Shown: positions 11,939 through 25,174, counted from the stretch's first letter. The stretch is DNA of 64,000 nucleotides from Orbilia blumenaviensis (GCA_036872755.1 JAVHNS010000018.1:558001-622000), one strand, 5' to 3'. Numbers and translations are program-made. The notes: generated by a model not told the origin, from the sequence alone.

Positions 11939-14808
11939 TTATACACACCCCATAACATCAACTCTCCATCTAACTTCTTCCATCCCCGGTCGTTCGATGC
12001 CATGTTTCTTCTTCAAGTGTGTTCGCATGTTTTCCTTAGCGCGAGCGGAGCCGAGCATAGTCTTGCAACCCGGGATTGGGCATCTCAACTGTTTCTTGGA
12101 GCCAGCGGCACCAGGAGTGTGCTTTGTACGTTCGTGACGGGCAAGGTTGGATTTGTTTGTAAAGGTCTTTTGGCAAGTTGGACAGACGAGGGATGGAGTG
12201 GAAGGAGAAGTGTTGGGTTTGGGGGAGTCACCCTCTTCGCTACAGGAAGAGGTGTGTGGAGTAGAGGTAGTCTCAGCGTGAGAATGAATAGTGCTGTGGG
12301 TGCTTTCGGGAGTAGAAGAATACATTTCGTAGTCCATGGGTTCAGCGGAAGAGCAGTGAGACGGCGAGTTGTACGCAGAGGAAGCGGAAGGGTAGTAAGG
12401 CTCCATGAGCACAGGCTGTGCCATGCTGATATCGTAATCGTTTTCCTCAACGATAGACTTGACAGGAGCGTTGAAACCTTCGGGCCATTGAACTCTGCGC
12501 AGGAGATTTGCGGGCAGTTGCTGAATTAATTGTTGGGACCTGGCGACAATTTCGTCTTCAACAAGCTTGGCCACGCAGAAGGGAAGAAGAACGACCAAGA
12601 GAAGTCCGCGAGCGTATTCAACAAAGTCTTCGAGTGTAATCAATGAACCGAGATCGAGCATTTCCAAAGATGTGTCCAAAACCTTAGCAACAGGGCTGTG
12701 AGCGATAAGTTTACCGTCGAATTTTCCGATGATTTCATTGCTGATGGCATCTCGCATTTCGTCGGCGTCAAAGAGTCGATGGTTGTGACGGAATGACTTC
12801 GAATAAAGCGGGTGTTTATAGATACCAGAAGCAATTGATTTACAGAATTCACCGGAGAATACTTTAAAGGGCGACCCATAGCGGTTTAAGCCTAGTTAGA
12901 TATTGTTAGCGATTGATTTCCGAGTGCTAGCGGGAGATTCTGATCCTTACCAGTTAGGAATCCTGAGACGCCGTTGAAGACTCTCAGAGATTGTACATCT
13001 TTCCAACTGGCAACAGCGTTGCAATCGTATCCAGGAGCAGAACCAAAAAGTGTAGCCTCGGTCGTGTTCGGGATGTGTGTCATGGCAATGCCTCCGACAT
13101 TTATATCTTTGCAGGAATCTTCTCGCTGGGAGTGAAGTCTCAATACATCCTCCAAGCTCAATCCCTGGAAACTTGTGGGGGTCAAATTTTGCTTCTTGGC
13201 CCACCTCAATGCGCATTCCAATTCATGTGCCATGTGATGAGCGATCTCATCAAAGATATCCCTCTGGCTGTTTCCATCATAGTCCGGAGTAGATGGAAGA
13301 CAGGACCTGAAAACAAGAAGACCCTTCTGGAATTCTCCCTCGCTAGACTTTGGCAAGAGATCCGTATCACCTTGGGACATGGCATATGCAAAATGGAGAA
13401 AGCAGTAAATTTCGATTAAGGAGTGTGGAGTTTGCTGATCGAGAAGCATCTCGAATGTTTGAGAGCCAATTCTTAAGATATTATCCAAACTTCCTAACGA
13501 CTCAACAAAGCGTCTGAAGGCGTGCGAGGCCTTCCTACTTCGAGCTACGGCCTTCAGTTTCCTGTAAGCCTGTTGAGCTGCTGTACGAACCTTTCGGCTT
13601 GTTGTGCTCAAGTCGTTTAGAGAATTTCTGAATTTGAGATCATTGACAAGTGGTAGTTCCGGTACAGATGTTTCTTCTTCAGGTAAGAAGGATTCTACGG
13701 GCACCGATTCCATGACGATTTCATCCGACGAAAATGGTAGGGGCGAAGACTCGTCCTGCTTGATAAAAGGTGAGGGCGAATCATCGTGCGGATCAATGTC
13801 GAAGTCGGTATTCTGATAACCGTAGTCGACGCCTTGTTCCTGCCAACCGAGTCTTGTTTTATGTTTATCAATGTAAAAGTCCATAAATTCCGGGAGTGTG
13901 GTGAAGTCCTGAGTGCTATTCGTATGTTCGGGCTCGCTGATAACTTCTGGCTCCTCGCTGGCTTCTTTCTTACCAGTCTCGAGGAGGGTAAGAGCAGCCC
14001 TCAAGCCACGAATGTTCTTTTTAAGGTCGGCCAAGCTTTCGTCTGTTGCCTTATGGTGGATCGAGTAGTCCTCTACTGTTGGAGGTGGTACGGTTCCATC
14101 GATAAGCTGTTGCAGTTCGGTACTAGCGTTTTGAACGTTTGTCGTCTGGACAGTGATAGGGTCTTCTGCTGGAATGAGAGGAACTGGTGCAGATATGGAC
14201 GACGAACGGCTCTTAGTCGGGCTCTTCCCACTAACCCTTCCTAGCCATTCTCTAGCCGTCTCACAAACAGTTCCATTCCGGAGACAATGACTACCTGAAG
14301 CACACAAAAAAGGATATAACCCTCAGCATAAGACTCGTCCTTACACCGTCTCGTGGGGATGATGAGAAATATAATGGTAATAATCTGGGTGATAATGATA
14401 ATGATGGTGATGATGATCGAGCCAGGCAGCCAGCATAGACTTACAGTGAGGTTCCTTCAAGTCGCAAGGGAGGCCCCAGATCCTGCATTCGGTGCATTTT
14501 TCGTCGAGCTTGCCGACTGAGTCCCGTCGATGTCGAACTCCTCGGGCACAATCATGGGCGGGGGCGGGGTTCTTGACAGCATGGGCACGAGACTCGAAGA
14601 CATCCTTGAGTTGGCGGATTCGGGCGGACGGGGACGATGGCGGGGTAGGCCAGACCGTGCAATCATGACAAGGGACGCCCGAGGAGCTCTCGAGTTTCTG
14701 GTAGACAGCACATAGCTCGACGCTCTTGAAGGGGTTCTCCTTGCAGGTGTTGTAGTAGACTGCGGGCGAACAGTTACAGTTCCAATGCCGGGTTTCCTTG
14801 TAGCACAT
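11939..14808 (-). CDS. Large Cys-rich N-terminus / C2H2 C-terminus protein, three exons
   Basis: Exons 14808-14345, 14290-12951 and 12891-11939 give a continuous 918-aa frame. The introns are 54 and 59 bp with GTAAGG donors. The first intron uses the acceptor GTAG| one step past a competing CAG; the CAG would create a stop. The N-terminus (residues 1-160) is rich in Cys and His: MCYKETRHWNCNC, later KCTECRIWGLPC, then a His/Tyr stretch. The middle is long, helical and acidic with no domain I can name. The C-terminus has a classical C2H2 finger (LVCPTCQKTF, then H-x4-H) and a degenerate second one (LRCPIPGC, KENMRTHLKKKH). It is probably a nuclear regulator. The alternative is two genes, with the Cys-rich 155-aa exon alone and a second gene starting at 14307; in-frame splicing favours one gene. 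Confidence 0.7.
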
Positions 14809-17383
14809 CTTTTGTTATGGGATGGGCGGTATATGTGTTGGTGGTGGTGTTGATGTTCGCCAATCAGCAACGCAGACGCAGCGCTGCCGATTTGGCTGAT
14901 GTCGATGGTCAGCTGTCGATGGTTGAATGGATTCGCTTCGATGCAATTGATTCCAAGAAGGTAAGTTCCAAAAGTTGTGTCAATCAATATTTTCAATCAA
15001 ATCAACCCCTCAGCTCCTCCTCCGATTGATAGCGCGGTTTGCGCAGCTCAGGCTTGTTGGATATGACCTCCTCCTTAGTAAGAAGCAGCTAAGCTGACCT
15101 CCCAGCTCCCTAACTGCGTGAGTCGAACGCACTTCCGATGAGGTACGAGTTGACTGGAAGATCTCAAGTATTAAAGCATCGTTGCTGACTTTTGCTGCCC
15201 TTTGCTGCCTCTTCGCTGCTGGGGTGGTTGATGGGTTAAATCTCATCCGAGAGCTCACGACAAGAACTGGCTTTTTTGTCACCCAGAGTCCTGCAACAGG
15301 GCTGACCAGCTAGCTGTAGCAAGCTAGAGCTTCTTCACTAGATCTTGGCCTCGACGGACGAATTTGGGCGGCCTAACCAAAATTGCATCTTTAGGCGGTA
15401 GGATTATGCAGCCTGCTAACCGGTTCGACTCGTCATGCATTAGTTGGCTGCCGTTGCAGCCTGGTGATTGGCCCTGGGATTAGGATTGTGCAGGCTGGCG
15501 CATGAGGCGAGACCGTTTGGTCTTAACCGTTGATGCCCCAAAACCCTCGACTCTACCTTCGAGTTTGGGTTGAAGATCCGGCACTTTGGTTTCGTTGTAA
15601 AAGGATCCATCGGGCCTGACGACGGCTTCTTGTCTACCTGAGCATGGCATTCGACATCTGAGATGGAACACGTTTGACGGGAGGTCCAAGCTCGCCTGAA
15701 TGCAAGATCAAGATGCCCTGCAGGTGGTACGTTGTCCTGTCAGGTTCCTCACGCCGTTACGAATGAGCACGCGCAACAGAGACTCGATACCGCAAGGTCC
15801 TTCTCATCAATAACGTCGGCCTGGGTATCCTGGTTCTCCGACCTAATTTTAGTTAGCGAGTGAAACCAAGTAAATTTTCCGATCTCTGATACACCGAGAT
15901 AATGCGCCGCTGTATTTAGCCAGAGGCGCCCCATTGAATTTTCGGAACAGCTGATAGTGACGTCGCGGCAGTTCCAAGCTCGCCTTCGACTCAAATTCGA
16001 GAAATTTCACGTTATGCGCATATAGCTACAGGTCTCCGTCTCCCCACGGATGGAATCAAGCTTGGTCAAGATAATGACAGGGCTACGAGAAATTTTCTCC
16101 CGTTCAACAAGCTTCTTCGTTATCCTGCGATGCTCGTTCCTTGCATGACGGTACTCTTGAAAACCATGTTTTGCGACTTGAAATAGTTCTTATCCCAGGA
16201 CCTCTGCCGGCAAACCTGGGTGACGTTCATGCGATCTGGATCACGTAGTTACCTCGTTTGGGTTGTCGCAAGTCCCACAAATGAAACCACGACAGCAGCT
16301 GCAGGAAAGATCACTCAAAATGGTCTTGTGACCCTTTTGTATGGATCACCGATGTTTAATCAAATATCGTAGTTCCTCTTTCGTAATCGGGCGCCGCGCA
16401 TGGGCAGCCTGCCAATATCTCCATCGAGCTCTGCTAGCTATCAATTGGCGGTGACCTAATTCGCGACAGCTTTGCAGCGCCAAACTCACAGAGAATACGA
16501 ACTGTGGTTGATTGAAAAACTCAAACGACAGCTCAATTTTAAATTCCTTGGATTTAAGAAAAAAACAAAGGACCTTGTCAAGCTCCAAGTTTATCATATT
16601 TTCCGCATATTCTGGCCTCCGAGTTATGGGGGTCACTCCCTGACCACAGTGTGACATGGGTTTTCCGTCGCGTCCTGGATGGTTTAGCCTTGTTGGATTG
16701 GTAGCCGTAGAAGTGGCTTCAAAAATTTGCAAAATCAGTCATTGTCGACGTCCGACCGGGTACTCGCCGCAAATACACAGTTGGGTGACCCTATGAGTGC
16801 ATTAATTACGCGCCTACTGGAGATGGCTTTGAATGGCGCATAGGTCCAGCCACAGGTTGGACTCGACTGATGTGAGCTGGTCGGCTACTCGACCACTGTT
16901 GAACATGGCGATCGGCGACTCTGCAAGTTTTTTTTTTTTTACTTCGTATTTTCTCTCTTTTGTGTGAAGCTGGCGCTGCAATTTAAACCTACCGAAGGAA
17001 CTCCTCGATGCACATACACAGTTCTTCGATGCGGACTACACCGAGAGGCAACGGAAATGTGGGTGGACTAGCTACGGGCAATTCCATTTTACATTCTGCA
17101 TTGTGGCCAAGGTTAGGAGGCGCAACTATAGATGTCGTCCCACCCTAGTTTCCGAGCATCGAGAATTAATTTCTGAGGACAGGCATCAACATATGCAATA
17201 TCGATCTTCAAATAACGATAATCGCTTGAAAACCCTAACCTTAACCCTTGTAAATAAATGTAGATGAGTTTTATTTTATATAAGCTAGTCTAGAGCATAA
17301 TATTAGCCACGCAACCAATAGATTTGGTGAGCGAACAAAGAGACCCGTGCAACGTCAATTGCAGAGGTCGAATTTGTGTCACA
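14809..17383. other. Intergenic, no supported gene
   Basis: Gap of 2.6 kb between two minus-strand genes. It contains a 12-bp T run near 16928-16939 and scattered AGCT-rich sequence around 15060-15120. None of the open frames in it has a recognisable motif or a plausible splice partner. Confidence 0.55.
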
Positions 17384-19078
17384 TCAAGCCCCCCACCAGA
17401 AGTTTACCGAAAAGCTCGCCTCCACCGACCTAACATAATGCCACCATCCTTTCTGTCGAGACAGTCTCTATAATCAGCTGCCAAACTTGGATCAGAGGAA
17501 AGGGTAGTACTTACCGGGAAAAAAACAGCTTCACCTGGCTCAACCACAAACTCTACGTACTGCTCGTTTTTAAATTTCTCCCACCTTTCGGCATCGCCAG
17601 TTTCACCAGTTTCTATGAACTGCTCCTCTTCAACCCAATTGATTGGTATAGAGCTTGTATTCCCCATATCTATGCCTCTTTCATCTATTCCCATCGGGCG
17701 CATCGCTTCTCGGGCATTCGGTGGGTAAAGTCGCACGTACTTCCTGCCAACAACCTGGCAGAAGATATTAAAGTAGTTGTCCGTGTGCAATGGTGTGATT
17801 GTATTAGCAGGGCCGAACCATGCATTTATTGTTGTAGCGACATCTGTATCCTCTTCGTCGTCATTTGACGACGACGTTTCCGTATAGTTTATGTATTCTG
17901 GGACACAAACATCATTCCTCAGGGACGGTATCTGTGTGAGGAGGTTGTGCTGTGCTAGGTATCCGAATACGCCTTCCTCAGCCTCGGCGCTTTCCCGCCT
18001 AGGAGCACTAAGAAAGTAATTCGAGAAAAAATATTTGAAAGTCAGAATCCTTTGCTTTAAGTCAGGATCGGCATATGTCCTTCCGATTTCCACCGGAACG
18101 ATTCTTCTTCCATTAGTAGTTTTGGAGAGGAGATACTGAAATGATGCCCATTTGCTTTTGCGTATACCGTTAGGAGGGACGTCGAAGACAGGCCAATGAT
18201 CTAGGATACCTGTTAATTTGACGGGTTTTTTTTGCGAGTATATGTCTCTCCACTCAGCTATGCTCGGTGAATTAAACTGCTTCCCCGGGAATCTCAAGGT
18301 AGGCTCTGATGGTATGACCCAAGGACACCACTGATCATCATTTCTATCCCAATCAATCTCCAGATTATGGTCTTTGTCGATTAGCGGAAGTAACACCGTA
18401 TCCATAAAACCTAGAAATTCGTGGACGAAACTTATGATTGGCCACCCCGCCGTTTTTATTATTGCAAAGTCGAGGTGGTAGATAATATCCTGCCAGCTCC
18501 AATTATCCACTTTTTTGTTAACCAGGTCGCTATGATCATGAAATGGCTGTGTGGCTCCGTCGACCTCGTGGACGAGGAGGGCTAGTATGGCAATAGCAAC
18601 CAACACTGCGGTATACGAATAGACACTCCTCCACCTTCTACCTCCGGGACTGTACTGCAGTACGTTAACATTTCTTTCTGCCTCTCGTAAGAGGGCTGTG
18701 CTGGCTGTGAGTATATTTGTGAGGAATGTCTTTGTGAGCTTGTCAAGTGGCGTAGACAGCAATACTTTAAAGGTCAATGCATGGGGACGTAGGATAAGAT
18801 ATGATAATCCGAGCTCATCTATAATTATCTTAGAGATTGTTTGAAGTGTCTCATCGAGCTCTTAAGACTTACGGAAAGTTTCATCGTTGAGGCGGACACA
18901 CCAATCGTCGAGGAGGATAACACGATCTGTGATGTTGGGGGTGTGTTGATTAGCAAAATGCAACAACACCAGGAAATTCGGACTGGTAGAGACTTGGTTC
19001 GTGAAGCAGAGGCGCTACTAGGGATCGGAATCGCGGAAGAAATGTCTCCCAAAGATCGATTAACTGGGGATTGGACAT
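17384..19078 (-). CDS. JmjC/cupin-8 domain protein (JMJD5/KDM8-like dioxygenase)
   Basis: Model: exons 19078-18970, 18926-18873, 18764-17515 and 17452-17384, 493 aa. The last intron is certain: GTAAGT after VFFP, then KGWWHYVRSVEASFSVNFWW, the typical end of a cupin-8/JmjC barrel. Iron-binding residues are visible as HTD (His381, Asp383) and His476, with Lys395 in GRKYVRLYPP a candidate 2-oxoglutarate ligand. The N-terminal ~150 residues are helical, as in KDM8-like proteins. The second intron (GTAAGT) is well supported. The first is only 43 bp with a weak GTGTTG donor, but it joins MSNPQLIDLWETFLPRF to DRVILLDDWCVRLNDETF in frame. The family comprises Fe(II)/2-oxoglutarate hydroxylases or demethylases; the substrate here is unknown. 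Nuclear or cytosolic location is inferred. Confidence 0.85.
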
Positions 19079-19425
19079 TGCGAGCGAGTTCTAGTCACAG
19101 TTGGTAGCATACCCTGGACCGGGGCTTTGGGGGCTTTGGCACTGCAAACTGAGCAACGTAACGAATCTGTTGTTCTAAACCTTAGTTTGAGACCAGATCT
19201 GGCGTTTATATTATGCAACCTGTATTGTGTGGTAAATTTAAAATATTCTTCCTAGCACCTAGCAAAGACGAGTTTTGAGCAACGATTTGGATATCCTAAG
19301 CTTTTTGACAACGAGTTAAAGAAATTGACATTTGACTCCAATTATGAAATTTCTTTCGGATACTCAGGGCTAATATCGTCTGTATCCTTCCCGTCACACC
19401 TTATATCTTACAAGTACTTAAATTC

Positions 19426-20817
19426 TTACAACTTCTGGACAACCAAAGCTGTCGCGCCGCCACCACCATTGCAAATAGCAGCTACGCCGTACTGCCCCTT
19501 CTCCAACTGGTATAGTAGGGTTGTAAGAATCCTGCTTCCGGAGCTACCAAGAGCGTGACCAAGAGCAATAGCGCCACCCTTCTTATTAACTTTGGCGGGG
19601 TCTAATTGCAAGGTCTTCTCCAAGGCCTTGCTAACGGCTGCGAACGCTTCATTGAGCTCCCAGACCGAAACATCATCTTTAGTAATACCTGCTCTTTCCA
19701 AGGCGATTGGGATGGCCTTTGCAGGCGCAATAGGGAAGTCAATAGGGTCGACAGCTGCATCGGCGTGGGCCACGATTTTAGCAAGAACACGGCTGTCGCC
19801 ACCGAATTCTTTGAGTGTCTTTTCGCTTCCAATTACAATAGCTGAAGCACCGTCGTTTAACGTAGAAGCGTTTGCAGCGGTGATTGTTCCGTCCTTCTGG
19901 AATGCGGCTCGCAGGGTGGGGATTTTCTCGAGTTTGACTTCTTCGAAATCTTCGTCCTTAGAAACCTCAACTGGGTTGCCCTTCCTCTGTGGAACGGAAA
20001 CTGGGACAATCTCTTCGGCGAAGGCGTTTGCGTCCCAGGCAGCCTTGGCGCGTCGATAGGATTCAATAGCGTAGTTGTCTTGGTCTTCGCGGGTGATCGA
20101 GAGGTTCTTGGCGGTGTTTTCAGCACAGTTCCCCATGCTGTTTTAACAAGTGTCTTAGCCTCGTGTCGGACCCACCACGGTGTCAAAATGCGGCAGGTGA
20201 CTTACTGGAATTTGTTGTAGACATCGGTCAAGCCGTCTTTCAGGATTCCGTCTTCAACTTTAACATCACCGTACCCGCCAATCGTCCTTTCCATGTATCT
20301 CGGCACCAAGCTCATATTCTCAAATCCGCCAGCAATAACTGCATCACTAAGTCCGAGCTGGATATCCTGTGCTGCGAACACAACGCTCTTCAGACCTGAA
20401 GAGCAAACTTTATTTACTGTTGTTGCTTCAACGGTAGTCGGTAGACCGGCAGCAAGTATAGCCTGACGGGCTGGGGCTTGACCCATTGATGCTTGGAGGA
20501 CATTCCCGAGGTATGCGTGCGAGAATGATGCAGCGGGAACTTTGGAGCGGGAGATAGCCTCCTTTATGGCAGTGGCAGCTAGTTGGGGCGCCGGAACAGT
20601 CTTGAGCCCGCCATGGAACTAATTTGGCGGGGTAAAAAGTTAGATTTAGCCAGAATTTCAAGATTGCAGAACTTCTACGGACCTTGCCAGTTGGCGTCCG
20701 AACTGCGGCAAGAATATATGCATCCTGAACAGACCGAGAAGATGTTGATGAAAAATGTCGTGATACTTGTGCGAGTCGGGCATTCGCCGAGGCGACGCGG
20801 GCGGTTTGGCGATACAT
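19426..20817 (-). CDS. ERG10: Acetyl-CoA acetyltransferase, mitochondrial type
   Basis: Exons 20817-20683, 20618-20206 and 20137-19426 give 419 aa, the usual length for a mitochondrial acetoacetyl-CoA thiolase. The enzyme condenses two acetyl-CoA to acetoacetyl-CoA, or runs in reverse, in ketone, isoleucine and mevalonate metabolism. Catalytic residues are all present: Cys117 in [10 protein letters not shown], the NEAFA motif, His377 in [14 protein letters not shown], and Cys405 in ICNGGGGA. The first ~30 residues ([20 protein letters not shown]) are basic and Ser/Ala-rich and read as a mitochondrial presequence. The start at 20817 is chosen because it opens this presequence. The first intron begins with GTCCGT, an unusual donor; the second has GTAAGT. 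The JmjC gene follows on the same strand, 347 bp downstream. Confidence 0.95.
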
Positions 20818-23104
20818 GATTCCCAAGTTTGTGTTGACGCTACGGATATGTTCAGAGATGTGATTCTTAGCTATGGAGTGGGACAATAGAGATGCTGGAT
20901 GGAAAAGAGAATAAAGCACAACAGTTTTATGTACAGAATGTCAGATTTCGGCACAACCGAGATGGCGGGACAAGTCGAGCTCTGGTAGGTCTGCTCCGCG
21001 AAAAGTATCGGAATGACTTTGCGGGGGACAAGTGCGTGCCGACGGCAGCCGATAGAGTTCTTTCACATGCCCGAAACGGAACCTGTGCCGACCCTGAGCA
21101 TGCATGCCCCTCAGGCCCGCTTCCTAGGCCCATTTTCAATATTAACAATAATATTTTCCTTTCTCTTTTTTCAATAAAAATCCAACTGGCCGTCAGCTGG
21201 TCGAAAAATAGGGCCTCAGGACGCCGCAACCGTTAACGGTTGACATTACACTAAAATACAGCGGAAATCCAGCTGGAGCCTAAGTCGACTTCCTCAATCA
21301 AAAGTTAAGTGTCGTTTCTGGGTATTGAAATAACGGATGCTAGACATGCGGATACATACAGATGTCCGATCAACCTGAAATGGACTGCTAATAATCTGGA
21401 TCTACGGCTATCCAACTGATTGGGCGAGGGGTCCGCTTTTGGTCAGGTCGGGCTTACTCATATACCTATTGATATATATCCATCTACCCACCCATTTGCA
21501 TGGTTTGGATACCAACTGTTCAGTAGCTAGTCATTTCACTATCTTTAAAAAACTTATCTATCCAAGCATTTTTTTTTTTGTTTTGTAAAATGAGGTGCCC
21601 AGGTTATACCCTGCCTGTGGAGATATAAGCTTATTCGCCAAATATCTTGGTCCAGACTCTGGAATTGATCGTGATTACAGCTGATGGCGTTTTGGGGTTA
21701 GTTGAAGAAAGGCGCTACTGCAGGGCCGCATCCATTCCCCGGATCTCATACTCCGGGCTAGTCCTTATCATCCATTCTTAATTAAACTGAGTTTGACAAA
21801 ACTCGGTTCACAAAAGCTCCAGATGACGATATTGTGCACTATCGTGTCACAAGTGTCCGTACTAAGTAAAGTAGATTGTAGGACTTTGGGCAAATAAGTA
21901 CCATTGGCATCACTGCCCTCTAATAAAACATCCACAACTGCAGGTACTGACGTGTGCACCTATAATTTAGGCGGCTAGTTAATCTTTTTTTTTTTTTTTT
22001 TTGCAATCTTCTCATTTTATACTCTAATCCAGGTACGGGTTCATGAGCTTGCCCCTGCGTCTATTCATAGCCCAGGCTAACCAGCTGTGGTTTTGAGGTT
22101 TGACAGAAGTTTGTTTCGGGATGACCCCTGCAGCTTAACCGAAAATCCTTAGCCAATCAGGGAACAGTGCCTTGCAACAGCAAAATCAACACACTCTGAG
22201 GACCCTTGATAACTTTGGTCATAGATATCATGGACATGTGTCAAGCGATCTATATCAAGAAAGCTGGGTCAGGGGATATTCCTCGAAATGGGATAACCCA
22301 ATAACCTCTTTCCTTGAATGGGACGGTTAATTAAGGTTATTGGGCCGATTAGCTGATCCCTTTCAGTCGGGCAATGCGCAATCCGTGGTAGCTTCGAGTA
22401 CAGCCCAGCTACAAAATTAACCGTTAACGCCCGTAGGATTAAAAATTCTCGGTCAGTGTATCTAATCTCCGACAAAAGCAAAAGATTTTTCTACCACGCG
22501 GTTTCAAGCTTTTCGAGAAGCATAACATACCCTTGTATAGAAAGGCACCGGAGTAATTTACCAGCTACATCTCGCGTGGCATGGCCGCGAGATATGCTTT
22601 CCTTTGTTCTGACCTCCCTATATTGACAACTAAGTTGGTGATCAGCAATAAGAGAAACGGGTACTTCTTTTTTTCTCTACACAATTTCAAGGCTACATAT
22701 GGCTCTGACTTGCTTCTATTCTCAAATTCGTGATGTTTTGTCCACAGTTAGAACTGGCCGCAGAGCTTGGCTAGCTGGCCCATATGCTCCGGTTCGGGGC
22801 GGGGTGTAGCATAAGCGAACGAAACCCTAGTCTTGCTACCAAGAAGCCCCCTTCAGGCACACCGCTTGCAAATATGCCACCACTAGTCGTAAAATGTCTA
22901 TCGCCTGGAAACGGTTTCGTGGATGGCGCAGTGTCATGCAAGAACACAATCCAATACGCCTCCCACCTCATAATCCCGCTCCGTGTTGTGTCCTAGATCT
23001 GTCCTACGAGAAAAAGAGGAAGGTGCGCGAGAAGGCTGAGATCTGATGCATATATACAACATATCATCCGTTAGGAGTCTCGAGAGAATTCTGAAGTCCT
23101 TTGA
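20818..23104. other. Intergenic, no supported gene
   Basis: Promoter side of the thiolase gene on the left and of the PTH11-like gene on the right. Contains a long T run (about 21985-22002), another T-rich run near 21570, and an 11-bp perfect inverted repeat (CCCAATAACCT at 22298-22308 and its complement at 22334-22344). No gene or RNA was recognised. Confidence 0.55.
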
Positions 23105-23300
23105 AGGCTTTCTTTCCCTCTCTTCTTCCTTTCGATAGGAATTTTGTAATCATTCACGAGACGGCTCGCTTTTCACGTCATTTTCTCTCTCCGTGTCCCT
23201 GGCGGATACTGTCCCTGGTGGATATTCCATTCTTCATTCCTTCTATTCTTCTACTTTTTCTTCTATTTTTCTTCTATTTTTTAATTTCCTTCGCAAATCC
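23105..23300 (+). promoter_or_regulatory. Pyrimidine-rich leader of the PTH11-like gene
   Basis: A strongly C/T-rich strand of about 190 bp (TTCTTC, CTATTC and TTTTCT runs) ends about 60 bp before the start codon at 23361. Such CT-rich tracts are common just upstream of transcription starts and in 5' leaders of filamentous fungi. The regulatory role is inferred from position and composition only. Confidence 0.45.
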
Positions 23301-23360
23301 TATTTACCATCCTTTCATTAGATAATTTTGGTATATTTACATAAATTAACAACTAACAAA

Positions 23361-25174
23361 ATGGCTTCGCTCTCTTTTGCAACAACGAATGAGGACTTGG
23401 CTTTTAGCAATAGCGGGGTCGGTGTCTTCGGAGGGTTTCCCCTAAGTCACATCATATACACTCATGTTATGCTTGCATTCGCTGCCAACAAACGACATGA
23501 TGAAAAAATGTCAAATATTATTATTTCCGTTGCCGATTTCTTCGCCCAATCGCCCGCAAATATCTCTAGCCAGCTCCCCGAGCTCGCTCAAGCAATGGGA
23601 ACCGATAGCCCCCGTCACATATTTGAGTTGGCTGGCCGGGGGTGGGTTGAAGATTTTGCAAGAGCAGTTACCTACGCTTCTGCGGATGCTCAGCCAATTC
23701 TGGACCACCAGAAAGGAACTTCAGCAATGACCACCGTTTTTGCCATAATGACGGCCTTCGCTACTCTCACATTAATTCTCAGGATTTGGAGTCGAGAAGT
23801 GTTGGTCCTGAAATTAATGTTACACGACTGGTTCATGGTTGCTGGATTTGTAAGAGACTCAGTTCACAATTCCCGCAAATTTTACAAAATACTAATAATA
23901 TATGACCTTTATCAGTTACTATCTTTGACATATGGAATCATTAGTGTTCTTCGTAAGTAATCTTAGTATACCCTTCATCAAATATCCAGTCTTCTAACCT
24001 TAGTATTCTTGCTAGATTCATCTCTACTACGTATGTCCATGTTTTGATACTACAGGCAGCTGATAATACTATGACCAAAACTAACCCATTGAATAGTTCC
24101 CGCAGTTGCTGTATGGGACATGAGTTGGAATACATATGCACATGCTCATATGGTATGTTCTCGCCACGTCTGTGAGGTAGATGTAACTGGGTATGCTAAT
24201 ATCTACGCGAAATGTTTAGTACCAAACTATCATGTCGCTCATCTATCCTATCCCCCTTTTCTTCATCAAGACCTCTCTCCTCCTATTCTATATGCGTCTT
24301 TGTCCTTCTTGCCCATCGGAGATCCGCAGCGTCTTCCGAACTTCTATTTTCGTTACTTTTTTCTTCATTCTTTCAACTTGTGTCACAAATGTCTTCGTTA
24401 TAATCCTGCAGTGTGATCAACTAGCCTACTGGGAGGCAGACACAACGGTGTACTGCAAACTTGATTCTAAAATGGCCCAGATTGTGCTTGGAGCGGTCAA
24501 CGTCCTAACAGATCTTTTGATATGGTTGATGCCTTTACCTATCGTCTGGAGGCTTGACCTGGGGAAGCGAGAAAAGATCTTGGCGGTTATCACGTTTGGT
24601 ATTGCTGCTGTGTGAGTATAAATAATGCCCCTATCTAATCTATTATTCAAAGCTAATCTATCTGTTTAAAATTAGTGCATGTGTCGTTTCTGCATTCCGG
24701 ATACGTGCCATCCATCTTTATGGCTACGTAACTGACGGAAAGCTGTTGAGTGGTAATGTTAACATCCTCACTGTGTATGTATCAACCCGCTGATGGAAGC
24801 TAAAAAACTTAAACCATCGCTAACCAGTTGTTTTTAGTGTCGAGCTTAATCTTGCAATCATTTGCTCATCCGCTCCTGCCATTCGCGCTCTTATTCTGCA
24901 CTATGCACCAAGACTTCTTAATGTTTATTCCCAATCAACTCGTCGTGTTCGCCAGCCAACAACCAAGGAAATCAAACAAATGGAGCTGAGCAATAGCTCG
25001 GACGAGGACGATGATGCTAGCACGTATATCATTCAGGTTGGGATTAATGTCAGACACGGCGAGTATCCTATGAGTCCCGGAGGAGGAGCTGTGACGATGG
25101 GCGGTGATGGAGTAAGGGTTGAAGACGTGGGGAATATGAAGGGGTCCAATAGGAGTGTACGCAGGCTGGCATGA
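23361..25174 (+). CDS. PTH11-like integral membrane protein (fungal rhodopsin-domain family), six exons
   Basis: Exons 23361-23849, 23916-23952, 24106-24152, 24220-24611, 24676-24774 and 24838-25174 join in frame to 466 aa. All introns have GTAAG-, GTATG- or GTGAGT-type donors, and most show CTAAC/CTAAT branch sites. The start is the ATG in ACAAAATGGC. After an unusually long ~135-aa N-terminal region, hydrophobic segments follow in the order expected for the PF20684-type seven-helix domain: TTVFAIMTAFATLTLILRIW, LHDWFMVAGF, the FFIKTSLLLFYMRL segment, FFILSTCVTNVF, and VLTDLLIWLMPLPIVW. The C-terminal tail is cytosolic, acidic, then Gly/Met-rich. Members include the Magnaporthe PTH11 receptor and many orphan paralogues. 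A sensory or signalling role at the plasma membrane is likely, but the ligand is unknown. No CFEM cysteine cluster is seen. Confidence 0.85.

Noticed and set aside
12002..12529. 175-codon plus-strand frame opposite the C2H2 gene
   Set aside because: Antisense shadow of the 11939-12891 exon, whose zinc-finger motifs decide the strand.
17231..17250. CCCTAACCTTAACCC, telomere-like
   Set aside because: Only two imperfect units inside ordinary spacer; no array and no chromosome end.
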